From positions 1 through 64,000 of the IMG/VR virus record IMGVR_UViG_3300024180_000002: 64,000 bases of DNA; one strand, 5' to 3'. Below the pieces are notes generated by a model, which saw nothing but the letters and a program-made list of their open reading frames with translations, searched no databases and was not told the origin of the DNA. Position 1 is the stretch's first letter, and the number at the start of each line of letters is the position of its first letter. A program made the position numbers and the translations under genes. The DNA is from a virus. Shown here piece after piece: positions 53,101-62,054 of the stretch.

Positions 53101-53618
53101 GGATAATTAGTCAATGCTATGTCTAAATACTTATCTGTTCCTTTTTCAGATATTAATCTAATGTTAGAATCATGATAATTTGAATTCTTATTAATTAATA
53201 AAACGCTATTTAGATACCCCGATATTAAATTTAAATCATTATACTCATCATCATTACTTGCATAACCTAATAATACGTTAGTTGGAGGGAAATTCACCTG
53301 TGTTGCTGGACCTGCCAGCTCATGTTCAGGTACTATAGTTTTAATATTAAGAGCTCCATTGTACCATATTGCTCCGTCTTTCCATTTTGAATTATTAGAA
53401 GCGTCAGCAGGTCCTTGAAAACCCTGAGGACCGTCAATACCCTGAGGACCATCGTCACCAGTTGCACCCTGAAATCCCGTTTCACCAATAGAACCAGTGG
53501 CTCCCATTGGTCCACCGCCATTAGCAACTAACTGATCAAAGTTATAATTAACTTTATCCAGTTTTTCCTGTTGTGTATCAGATTGTAGAATCTGCTTTAA
53601 ATTAATAGGTATTGGCAT
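50136..53618 (-). CDS. Collagen-like tail collar protein (copy A)
   Basis: This 1160-residue protein has three parts. A short N-terminal helix (KLDKVNYNFDQLVANGG) resembles the start of the next upstream gene product. A collagen-like Gly-X-Y run follows at residues 34-70 (GPMGATGSIGETG type). A phage tail collar domain lies at about 284-357, with VPIGTIISF and EGWYLCNGQTWKNSNINYTVPNLN. The rest is long, beta-rich and Ser/Thr/Asn-rich, ending SVSLGGMLRCD with several Cys residues. It is likely a trimeric tail fibre or spike protein. Unlike its upstream paralogue it has no Hint domain. Confidence 0.8.
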   Translation of the reverse strand: MPIPINLKQILQSDTQQEKLDKVNYNFDQLVANGGGPMGATGSIGETGFQGATGDDGPQGIDGPQGFQGPADASNNSKWKDGAIWYNGALNIKTIVPEHELAGPATQVNFPPTNVLLGYASNDDEYNDLNLISGYLNSVLLINKNSNYHDSNIRLISEKGTDKYLDIALTNYPALSSIGEQSVLEFKFASSVAAGEYRWNADTYIINDVNDNEMMSMDAINGVKFTGSFLSTNDAIFTGSIFKINNSYVGGTTNTNPDVDKIAVALDNTGTIGFKEASEIGASVPIGTIISFHYDTYIDVSNFTQNQTINLNSDPSTIDIVVGRGVAGTQYEGWYLCNGQTWKNSNINYTVPNLNSFSFNFTTNVGQITSLSGASRPNFIGGGLFTFSQDANSIEYDITVDSTEAWVSETSTNSNYATTEYAVVKTPQLIYLGASDLYYNVTGPAPLTFPAMYSKLLDNNSTTYNDAVFPNSPDEAGADRWREINLVDANGYQGNSIIVGQPLQSAGREIKNTTTGTWSAGSTSDVQLEYGQVNIFDLRLTARGKDTSWSSNPSPESPPNCNTEREAESYSWFTDWSERWNGNTSTTSAWNYVGEFNPSSTSSYYEGQIFSYQNNFYTVSPGQSSMGIDPVALNITDPSAHIVATGSSWEKGGNSWYGTPRYFYRLPKVEDPEEESWHYSPMNQSNSPSNSAPPPNNRFSLTLTGGRGGYGDWATNTSDGAIVRPISGSPGQFEPVWPSLYEQANSTTANALTSGELYDQQGRWTWPAEVFLDIYNDIGQTVAMVQVPIITRWNKGIIEDLYDSLTIDPTTDFPQYSMPYNYTEGTNHWNTAATIGTQVGPTISGPGGTIEKMYSGGWENPGTGVLSGEDWDYWYTGQNDTEFRRYQRVEFKILVSPSVSNDIYSYLDNNPGSTIKFRTAWWSDKIQDGTEDYLDPDTDNGIYNGGGSPDYSSSAWNRQPAGMGYDPSVCVQNYNPPTSALQIQGGSTFNLDDYSFGAGNGSDQVQYITNDATQTPIVISGTSQNTGNGTRYTATVNPPNINTGIGTIDIQSVTACSQLGMGYTTNDLVIQHSAGNSTQITYTGSLTTATCPSLCESHVVTAGTNSSSLYSYEDCNGVIQFDTILVNGPSQTFCAAIGSVIITTPSSGASVSLGGMLRCD

Positions 53619-53641
53619 TACTTAAATCTTTATTTATTTAG

Positions 53642-53649
53642 TATATATC
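53642..53649 (-). promoter_or_regulatory. Late promoter candidate for collar protein copy A
   Basis: Minus strand reads AATTAAAGATATATACTAAA, 23 nt before the ATG at 53618. Confidence 0.6.
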
Positions 53650-53670
53650 TTTAATTTCTAGAACTAATTA

Positions 53671-56600
53671 TTACTGGACCTTTTCCTCTAGCTCTTCAAC
53701 ATTATGGCATAAAATACCGTCTGCAATATAAACATCTTCATTTTCAACATCAATAGAATATGTGTTAACCGTTTTGTGAATAGTTTCATTAGAGTTAACT
53801 CTTGTCCATTTTTCATTAACATATATCATGTCGGTCGTATCAATATAAAGAGCCTGTTTAAAGAATATTTCTCCATCTGGTCTTTTTATTAATATAGGGT
53901 GTTCGTTTGTTATTTTAGTTAATCCGTTATTAATATCTTGATAGTTCTTATAAGTTCCTTTTATTATTCTGACTATTTTAGCAGATGACTTAGGAGCCCT
54001 GAATTCCATCGCATTAGTTTTAAAATTTCTCCATTCACCACTATCGCTTAATCCTTTTATATCAAACGAATCTAATACATCTCCTACTTTTAAGTTTTCA
54101 ACTAATTTAGTAGTTCCATTTGCCATACTAATTACAGTACCTTCAACGTGACATGGATCAATGGAAATTCCTATAGTAGTATCGCTAGCGAGTTCATTCA
54201 ATGTACCACTATAATCAAAATCTAAGTCCAATATTTCACTAGGCTCTTCTATTGGCGTCATGATACTTAGTGATACATAATTGTCACCTGGGTTGAAACT
54301 TACACTAGCCCAATTCATGCTGTTGCTAGGATCCTCTATAGTAAAATTAGAAGAACTAAGCTGGGATGGAGATATGCCACTAAGCGTAAAATAAACATTT
54401 CCATTACCTCCTCCACCGAAATAATTAAGTGTATTATTGGTATTTCCGTCATCCCAGTCAAATATAACACCGGATGGACTTCCTCCCGAGCATTCTGTCG
54501 GATTAGTGGCAGTTGCTTGACTATTTGAATCAATAGCTTTATAATGTTCACCTGTATATCCTGATGTACCAGAGTCTCCAGTCCAGTCGGCTATTTTTAT
54601 CGAGATGTTTGTTCCTGGAATAAAGGTATCTGATTTTAATAATGTAAGTGGATATTTTCCAAGATTAGCGATTGAACTATAAAGAACTGTGTTAGAACTC
54701 TGGTCTTGTCTTACGTATATTTGGTTTGACAACCATGACGAAACTCTACCTTCATTCTCGGCATTTGAATTAGATGCACCTAAATTCGTTACGCGCCATG
54801 ATCCAGGGTTTTCTCCTAATTCAAACATATCAGAAGAATAAAATATATCATTACCTGAAGTTGCATCACATGCCGTAGTAGCACCTATTCCAAGAGAAAG
54901 GTCTCCACTCGACCATTGTACAAATCTAGATTTTATAACATCTCCTTTAAATTCATTATCATTTGCTGACCAATATTTTCTCCATGCCATATATAATCCA
55001 GAATCTATTGTTAACATACCACCGAAGCCAAAATTAACCAGATACGTATCCGTATTTGGTACACTCCTATACCAACCATCAGTTAATTGATCTATGGTAT
55101 TATTTCCATCATTACGTTTCCATATATGTGAAGTATTTTCATAATCTTTAAAATCACTAGAAGATCCCACGACATCTGGATGATTGTCTATTTTATTAGA
55201 AATAAATACTTTTTCCAAAGAAGTGCCGGCTGGCCATCCAGTAAACCCGGTTACATCTGCCTCTGTCATTGTTACAGGAGGGAGCAGTCCGTTATTAGAA
55301 ATACCAATGCTAGAATACGTACCGTCAACTCCATTTACACTTTCAGAATACATCATCCAGCATTCTTTAGGCTCTGTTTCTAAAGCGTCATCTGAAGATA
55401 TCCCAACACCATTAATATATTTTCTTGCATAGCCCCATCCATTCTGTCCACCAGATTCTCTAGCTAACCATCCGTCTGCTAATTCCTGTCCGTTTGAATA
55501 GCATCTTACATTACCATTTGCAAAATTATTATCGTTATTCCAATAAGCATCTAATTGAGCTCCATCACTTGGAGCACCGTCTGCCGTCCATTGTATTGTT
55601 TCTGGGTTTAATGTAGTTGCATATTGCATTGCAATATCTATGTTAGTGCTGTACGTGCCTGGTGCGATAGTATTTGAATCCATAGATCCTGTCATCGCGT
55701 GATATTGTAATTGTATATTAGAAGAGCTGGTAGAGGCGGCGGCCGTACTCCACTTATAATCATATTCTTTCAAATAAATTATACTAATTTGTTCTCCCAT
55801 TATGATATGCTCAGAAGGCGCAAACTGTATATTTTCATTGTCATATATTCTTACATCTTCTGTACTATTATCAAAAGAATGTGATATGACATTAGGGTTT
55901 AATCCAGAACCATCGAGACCCAATGCACTAACTCCTCCTGAAAAAAGTATATTACCATTATATGTGGCTAAGCTACCTCCACTTGTACTGCCTGATAAAT
56001 CTCCCGTTAAACCTGCTATATTAGTAATAGCCCAGTCAAACCCGTTTAAGTTAGGTGTATCGTATGCTACGATTCCTCCATCACCCCATGTTTCTCCATT
56101 ACATAAGTACCATCCTGCATAAAGCCCGGTTGGTTTACCTGATCCGAAGTTTGTTTTAATTACTTCATCTCCGTCTACAATTAACATAGGCCCTGTCTCG
56201 GCATCCGATAGATTAAAGTTCTCTTCACCAAAGAAGGTATCACTGGGTATTCTTATTATAGATCCCACGGGGAATACTTGAAACATGTTAAAAACATCTT
56301 CCCATTCAACTCTTCCCTGTGTGTCGTGTGATTTTAGTAATTTATTTAAACTTGGAGAGTGATTAGAATACTTTATCTCCCCTACTTTAAATTCTATTAC
56401 ACTACCCGGCGAGGTTGCATCTACATTAAGTTCATACGGAATTACGGATTCGGCACCTAATACGTTTTGAATGGTTCCATTAAAATAAAACCTATTGTCT
56501 CTATCAAATTTTATAGCAAATTTATTATTTACGTGATCAGCATTGATATCCGGAGTAAATGTTAAAACAGGAAATTCAATATTATTACTATCTTCTTCTA

Positions 56601-57165
56601 TTTTTAATCCAATATTATATGACTTATCGAGATGTTTATCTTCTGCAAATATGATAGAATTCTGAGGAGATGGAGTGGGGTTATTGGGGCTTGAACCGGT
56701 TGAAGCTTCTGTTATAATATTTAATGTTCCGCTCTTCGAAGCACTGACAGGCTCTGTTGATAATTCACCATAATAAGGACTTATTAATTCCCCATTGCTA
56801 TCTAAATGAGCCGATGCACCAATTGCTAATGTAACCGTTCCACTCTGATTAACAGCAACGGAAGGATATATTACCCTTTGTGTTGGATTATTATCATCTG
56901 TTATCTCTTGTGATTTCCAAGTTCCACTTGACTCTGGTCCTATCATACCCTGTGTTCCACGTGGTCCCTCAGTTCCTTGTAGACCGTCTTCACCCTTATC
57001 ACCATCTTCACCATTTGGTCCTTCAATTCCTACAGGGCCACTTGGCCCTCCGTTTTTCATTAGTCTAAAATTAAAATTAATTTTATCAATTTTATCCTTT
57101 GACCACCATTCACTACTGTTAGGATCTAGATCACTCTTAAAAAGTTCTTTGATTCTTATGTTCAT
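53671..57165 (-). CDS. Collagen-like tail collar protein with C-terminal Hint domain (copy B)
   Basis: This 1164-residue paralogue of copy A has the same N-terminal helix (KIDKINFNFRLMKNGG), a collagen-like run at 38-77 and a tail collar domain at about 298-375 (FPVGSIIRI, GWYLCNGETWGDGGIVAYDT). Residues 1005-1155 form a Hint (hedgehog/intein) domain: Cys1005 in CHVEGTVISM, LKVGDVLDSF, a TNEHP block with the His, and a C-terminal ILCHN ending at Asn1155. It is followed by only nine residues (VEELEEKVQ). With no Cys/Ser/Thr after the Asn it resembles a bacterial intein-like domain that cleaves itself rather than a splicing intein. No homing endonuclease is visible. Confidence 0.82.
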   Translation of the reverse strand: MNIRIKELFKSDLDPNSSEWWSKDKIDKINFNFRLMKNGGPSGPVGIEGPNGEDGDKGEDGLQGTEGPRGTQGMIGPESSGTWKSQEITDDNNPTQRVIYPSVAVNQSGTVTLAIGASAHLDSNGELISPYYGELSTEPVSASKSGTLNIITEASTGSSPNNPTPSPQNSIIFAEDKHLDKSYNIGLKIEEDSNNIEFPVLTFTPDINADHVNNKFAIKFDRDNRFYFNGTIQNVLGAESVIPYELNVDATSPGSVIEFKVGEIKYSNHSPSLNKLLKSHDTQGRVEWEDVFNMFQVFPVGSIIRIPSDTFFGEENFNLSDAETGPMLIVDGDEVIKTNFGSGKPTGLYAGWYLCNGETWGDGGIVAYDTPNLNGFDWAITNIAGLTGDLSGSTSGGSLATYNGNILFSGGVSALGLDGSGLNPNVISHSFDNSTEDVRIYDNENIQFAPSEHIIMGEQISIIYLKEYDYKWSTAAASTSSSNIQLQYHAMTGSMDSNTIAPGTYSTNIDIAMQYATTLNPETIQWTADGAPSDGAQLDAYWNNDNNFANGNVRCYSNGQELADGWLARESGGQNGWGYARKYINGVGISSDDALETEPKECWMMYSESVNGVDGTYSSIGISNNGLLPPVTMTEADVTGFTGWPAGTSLEKVFISNKIDNHPDVVGSSSDFKDYENTSHIWKRNDGNNTIDQLTDGWYRSVPNTDTYLVNFGFGGMLTIDSGLYMAWRKYWSANDNEFKGDVIKSRFVQWSSGDLSLGIGATTACDATSGNDIFYSSDMFELGENPGSWRVTNLGASNSNAENEGRVSSWLSNQIYVRQDQSSNTVLYSSIANLGKYPLTLLKSDTFIPGTNISIKIADWTGDSGTSGYTGEHYKAIDSNSQATATNPTECSGGSPSGVIFDWDDGNTNNTLNYFGGGGNGNVYFTLSGISPSQLSSSNFTIEDPSNSMNWASVSFNPGDNYVSLSIMTPIEEPSEILDLDFDYSGTLNELASDTTIGISIDPCHVEGTVISMANGTTKLVENLKVGDVLDSFDIKGLSDSGEWRNFKTNAMEFRAPKSSAKIVRIIKGTYKNYQDINNGLTKITNEHPILIKRPDGEIFFKQALYIDTTDMIYVNEKWTRVNSNETIHKTVNTYSIDVENEDVYIADGILCHNVEELEEKVQ

Positions 57166-57167
57166 TT

Positions 57168-60100
57168 TTATGCAATTATTTTAGAATGGACCCTCAAATT
57201 ATATCGATACCCTGGTTTTTTATTATATATTAATCTGAAATTTAAAGGCTTTTCAGCGAAACTTCTGATTTCAAAATTAGTAAGTTCAAAAAACCCATCA
57301 GATGTAATATCTTCTATATTAGTTACGCTTTCCAATTCACTATATTTAGATTGATTTATATCATCACTTGGAAGATACCCTGCTATTTCAGTTCCATATA
57401 CCTTTATTTGATCTATTATAAATCTAGGTATAATGTTTTCTTCAATGTATATTGTTGAATCATCTTCCAATGTTGTTTTATCTCCATACGAATATTCAGA
57501 AGTAGCGTACCTTGAATAATACGCAGTTATATTTTCTTCTTTTAATTTTCTTACAATAGAATTAGCGATGTAGAAGTCAATGTGAATTTTTTGAGAATCT
57601 TCAAAAATATAAGCACCATCATCTTCTCTTTCATCATATCTAATTACATCTAACGCTTGAAGAGATCTTACTCTTTTTAAATTGTATGAAGTTATATCAT
57701 ATTCATTTTTAACTTTCATTATTGTAGATGCAAAGAAAGATCTTTCTTCTATAGGGCTTAATGTTCCATGGACTTCCTTTGATCTATTTGTTCCACCAAA
57801 GGACCTTGTATAATAGTCTTTAGCATATTTACTCTTAAATAGGTTTAAATCTTTTTTATCTATTGCTATTTCTCCAATTAATGGATATAGGGGTAGTTTA
57901 TCTGATTCTTGACTTAGTTTAATAACCTTCGGCTGTAATTCATTTACTTTATGAAAGAAAAAGTTATTGATAATTCCGTAATTTTCATCAACTCCTAAAT
58001 TAGAATTAAACATACAATTTACTCCTATCAGTCTGTTGTATTTTTTCAACCTGTTCTCTTGCTCTTCATTAAAAGAATCTAAGGTATTTCTAAATTTATA
58101 ATTGCCATAGGGAGATGAAAAAGTTACAACATCTTTAAATAAAGGATCATAGCTACCGTTCATTCTTTTAAGAGTAGTGTAATATCCACCATCTTCTCTT
58201 GCAACCAGATTATAACCTATATTATCATTATTTAATTTAAATGCCTTAGGTTTATCATCATCTATTTCTATGTCTAAAATTGAGGTTTTTACAAACTCAA
58301 CACCGCTTTGTATTTCTAAACAAAACTGACCTGACTCTATATCTCCATTCTCTAGAATAGTAGTATACGTTATATCTCTATGTGTATTAATTCTATCTGC
58401 AAATCCAAATGAAGAAACGTCTTGTAATGCATTATCCCATGCCTTTTTACCACCGTTATAATATTTAAGAGGTATAATGTTAGGAATCGTAGTTGGATCG
58501 TCATAGGGTACATCTAAATCCTGATAATATTCTCCAGTCTGCTGATTTAATACCCATAGGTAAGGAAGACCTTTAACTATTATTTGTGAATCGTCTATCA
58601 CCGAAACAACCTGTAAAGAATAAGTTTCATTTCCACTTTCAAATAATATATATGAATATTGCTCATCTATTTTAAAAATGTCTTGTGTAAATTTAGGTGT
58701 ATTTTCGCCAACTGATTGCACCGAAGCTTCCACTATCGTTGTAATTTCAGGATCTTCAGTATTCCATACTGTTACTGAGCTACCTCCAAACTCTAAGAAA
58801 CCTCTAATATTACTATCAAGTATTTCTCCTTCATTTAAAAGGTCATTTAAATTATATAACAAATATCTGTCTAATTGTGATATATCATTTGTAGGAACTT
58901 GTAAATTTATAAGAATGCTAATAGTTTTAAATTTATTATTTCTTACAACCTCTATATCTACTCCCGTGTTGTTTATTTCGTCGTTAGAAGTATAGTTAAG
59001 TATTGTTGCAACTTTAAAATCATTTACATCAGACGAAGATTTAAAAGATATCGGGCTAGTCGATAAAAATTCAGTTCTATCTTTATAAATATATCTTAAT
59101 CCTTTAAAAACTGTAGATGAAAAATTAACAGAATCTCCACCTTGCATTTTAGTGTACATTTTAAGTGGGGTTGAATTAACCCATTCACCGGGTTCAATTG
59201 TCGCTAGACCTGAGCTATCATTTTGATGAGCACCTGTATAGTTTAATATAGTTGAAAAATAATCAAAGTCAGTGCTTTTTAAATTTGCGACTAATTCTGA
59301 ATAAGGCTTTTCGTACCCTTCATAGACATAATCCATAAGTAATGGAATACTGCTAGGTTCTAATAAATATGTAGGAATATTATGTATATAGAAGTGTTCC
59401 ATATTTAGTTTTTCAGCTGATCTTTCTGAAAGTTTAGTAATATCAGCTGATAAATTATTTACACCGAATGCTTCATTGGTGTTTAGGATGTATGATAAAT
59501 TTCTAGAGTTAGTAGAATCTTTTAAATTAAATTTACATATAGTAGGTACGACTCTTGAATTAACACTCGTCTCCTTTAATGAGTTCTCCTTTAACCTATC
59601 ATATTCATTAATGATTTCTGTATCTATAAAATCACTTTCAACTATATCATCTCTAATAATACTAGATAAAGATTTAAACTTAAATAATTGACTATTACCA
59701 GGACCCGGTTTAAATATAAAATCTTCATAGATATCAGCAACGTTAGACTGGTTGAAAAAATAATTAGCAGATGCTAAATCCTTCGTGATTATTTTAGTAA
59801 AGAACATCGTACCCATTGATGTATAGATTACATCTTTTACCTCTGTCCATTCCTGTTCACCAGGATTACCTACCGTATCGACCTTTACAAAGTCTCCTTT
59901 TTTAATAAATTCACTAACGTCTATATCATGTATTAATATATAAGGATCTGCTCCAGGAAAAGGTTGGTCATTGGCTTCGAGGACGTAAATGGAAGAAACA
60001 TTTGCTACTCCAAACGAAGCTTCATCATTCTTATATTGCATGCTCTCTAAAACTAAAAAGTCTATTTTAGAATTTGAAGTATCGTAGAAATCAAAATTAA

Positions 60101-61997
60101 AATCCTTGAAATCATACGCTGAAAACTTTCCAAAGGGAGTATCATAGGTTTCATAACTTGTAATCACATTGTCCATTGAAAAAACCACCGGTTTTTGAAA
60201 AATAACTCTAAAGTTTTCTGAATAAGGATCTTTTATTATTTCTATAATCCTAACATAGTTATCCTTATTAAGTTCTTTAATAAAATACCCTACCTGTAGG
60301 TTTCCTATTTCGTTAGGGGATATTAATACACCCTGATTAACAGAACATCCACCAATCATAGTGTAAATTTCATAGTCTCCTAATTGCAATCCACCCGTAA
60401 CAGTTCCACCTTCACTTATAAAGTCGTTATACTTATTTGAAAATGCAAGATTTGCGTCGGTTGAACTTTGCATATCGATAAAGGGGTTCGGATTAGATGA
60501 ACTAATACCAAATACAGTTGTATTCTTATTCCTTCCCTGTGAGTAGTCATCTATGATCACCCTGTTCTTTATAGAGCTAGCATTATACGGTATAACTTCT
60601 GCATTTCTAATCGCCGCTGCAAGTGCTGCTGCTATTTGAGAAGTATTACCTATTGCAGAATATCTATTTTCTTGAAATGTTCCAATTGGAAGAGAAGTGT
60701 CTGCGATTAAAACAAAATCACCCAAATTAAAGTTTTCAATACTTATCTCGAGCAAGTCTCCTAAAAATACTTTATCATTATCAGAAGGCTGGTCTATTAT
60801 ATTTAATTCTATAAAACCATTAAATGGTGTTTTGTTTATTACGGGGGTGTTAAACTCTGTTTGTTTTTTATTTACAAAAATAGAAGAGTCTCCATTATAT
60901 GATGTTAGTATTTGGTTTTTTTCTATTCTAGTCTTTCTAAATCTATTTAAAACGTTATGATATTTATTATTAATATCTTTTACCCATCCAAGAATCGGCT
61001 GGGTGTAATCCTTTATAGATGGTAATTTATCTAATTCGTCAGACGATGAATTGCTTATATCTAAATTTAAGTGTCCTATTGAATTTACAGAATTGACAAC
61101 TACAGTTCCTTCTTGATGTTCATCTACGAAAATTCCAAAATATCTATAAACATTATAGTCGTCGGCTTCATTATCGTCAAATAAAAATTCTAAATTAATT
61201 ATATTGTGAGAAACAATTCCGTTTCTTTCAAAGCTAGTTGTTAATGTATTATTAGCTAAAATTTCGGGAAGGTCTTCTTTAACGTAATCATCATCTATAT
61301 AATCTGACTTTTCAACAAAGCCACCTAACATTACGTCTATTCCGTTAAAGGAAGTAGGATCATCCAGTTCAAAATTAAAATCAATATGCGACTTAGGAAT
61401 TAAGGGATTAGATACGTGACTATTTAGATATCTCCCTAGCTTAGAGTTATTAGTCATATCATACGATTTTATTAAAGTCGCATTAGATAACATTTCTTGA
61501 ATTCTAGAATTTTGACTAGGATCATCTTCTAAAGATTTTTCTTTAAAATCTACATCTTTAATTCTATAAATTATAAATTTTTCAGGAACACTTTCTTCTA
61601 ACCATATTGGAGCAAATATTCTATATTGCTCGTCATAGGCCTTTGTATAATTGAATGAAGCTCCGTAATTATATAGGTTTTCATATTGTGTAGAATAGTC
61701 TTTAGAAACACTTAGATCTGTAAATTCCCTACCGACCTGATATCTTTCATCTTTACTTAATCTTCCGTAAAACTGAGCAACGTCCCTACAATATTCACCT
61801 GAACTAGAAATAGGATATTTCTGATATTCATACTGCGATAGAGTTCTATTTGCCTTGATTGAGCTTAAATAGATATCTCCCTCTTCGTCAGTAATTAATT
61901 TGACATTAGAAGTTAACTTGGGGTTAGTTCTTAATAGGGCAAAGGACTTATCCTTATACGAAATACCTTCTGCTTGTGTGTTAATCGTTATCGCCAT
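57168..61997 (-). CDS. Large virion protein, 1609 residues
   Basis: This long beta-rich protein begins MAITINTQAEGISYKDKSFA. It has many Asn/Asp/Ser-rich segments, no membrane segment and no enzyme motif that I can see. The C-terminal end FAEKPLNFRLIYNKKPGYRY is typical of a structural end domain. Late promoter 28 nt upstream. Its stop is 2 nt from the start of the Hint-bearing collar gene, so they share a transcript. A baseplate or adsorption-apparatus role is likely by context. I recognise no T4 counterpart. Confidence 0.55.
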   Translation of the reverse strand: MAITINTQAEGISYKDKSFALLRTNPKLTSNVKLITDEEGDIYLSSIKANRTLSQYEYQKYPISSSGEYCRDVAQFYGRLSKDERYQVGREFTDLSVSKDYSTQYENLYNYGASFNYTKAYDEQYRIFAPIWLEESVPEKFIIYRIKDVDFKEKSLEDDPSQNSRIQEMLSNATLIKSYDMTNNSKLGRYLNSHVSNPLIPKSHIDFNFELDDPTSFNGIDVMLGGFVEKSDYIDDDYVKEDLPEILANNTLTTSFERNGIVSHNIINLEFLFDDNEADDYNVYRYFGIFVDEHQEGTVVVNSVNSIGHLNLDISNSSSDELDKLPSIKDYTQPILGWVKDINNKYHNVLNRFRKTRIEKNQILTSYNGDSSIFVNKKQTEFNTPVINKTPFNGFIELNIIDQPSDNDKVFLGDLLEISIENFNLGDFVLIADTSLPIGTFQENRYSAIGNTSQIAAALAAAIRNAEVIPYNASSIKNRVIIDDYSQGRNKNTTVFGISSSNPNPFIDMQSSTDANLAFSNKYNDFISEGGTVTGGLQLGDYEIYTMIGGCSVNQGVLISPNEIGNLQVGYFIKELNKDNYVRIIEIIKDPYSENFRVIFQKPVVFSMDNVITSYETYDTPFGKFSAYDFKDFNFDFYDTSNSKIDFLVLESMQYKNDEASFGVANVSSIYVLEANDQPFPGADPYILIHDIDVSEFIKKGDFVKVDTVGNPGEQEWTEVKDVIYTSMGTMFFTKIITKDLASANYFFNQSNVADIYEDFIFKPGPGNSQLFKFKSLSSIIRDDIVESDFIDTEIINEYDRLKENSLKETSVNSRVVPTICKFNLKDSTNSRNLSYILNTNEAFGVNNLSADITKLSERSAEKLNMEHFYIHNIPTYLLEPSSIPLLMDYVYEGYEKPYSELVANLKSTDFDYFSTILNYTGAHQNDSSGLATIEPGEWVNSTPLKMYTKMQGGDSVNFSSTVFKGLRYIYKDRTEFLSTSPISFKSSSDVNDFKVATILNYTSNDEINNTGVDIEVVRNNKFKTISILINLQVPTNDISQLDRYLLYNLNDLLNEGEILDSNIRGFLEFGGSSVTVWNTEDPEITTIVEASVQSVGENTPKFTQDIFKIDEQYSYILFESGNETYSLQVVSVIDDSQIIVKGLPYLWVLNQQTGEYYQDLDVPYDDPTTIPNIIPLKYYNGGKKAWDNALQDVSSFGFADRINTHRDITYTTILENGDIESGQFCLEIQSGVEFVKTSILDIEIDDDKPKAFKLNNDNIGYNLVAREDGGYYTTLKRMNGSYDPLFKDVVTFSSPYGNYKFRNTLDSFNEEQENRLKKYNRLIGVNCMFNSNLGVDENYGIINNFFFHKVNELQPKVIKLSQESDKLPLYPLIGEIAIDKKDLNLFKSKYAKDYYTRSFGGTNRSKEVHGTLSPIEERSFFASTIMKVKNEYDITSYNLKRVRSLQALDVIRYDEREDDGAYIFEDSQKIHIDFYIANSIVRKLKEENITAYYSRYATSEYSYGDKTTLEDDSTIYIEENIIPRFIIDQIKVYGTEIAGYLPSDDINQSKYSELESVTNIEDITSDGFFELTNFEIRSFAEKPLNFRLIYNKKPGYRYNLRVHSKIIA

Positions 61998-62025
61998 TTA
62001 TAAATAGACTCTATTTTTGTTAGAG

Positions 62026-62033
62026 TATATATC
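62026..62033 (-). promoter_or_regulatory. Late promoter candidate for the 1609-residue gene
   Basis: Minus strand reads TAAGCAAGATATATACTCTA, 28 nt before the ATG at 61997. Confidence 0.6.
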
Positions 62034-62054
62034 TTGCTTAGTTACAGCGAGATA

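Noticed and set aside
53671-54160. A true splicing intein in the collar protein
   Set aside because: There is no Cys/Ser/Thr after the final Asn, no real C-terminal extein and no endonuclease, so a self-cleaving intein-like domain fits better.
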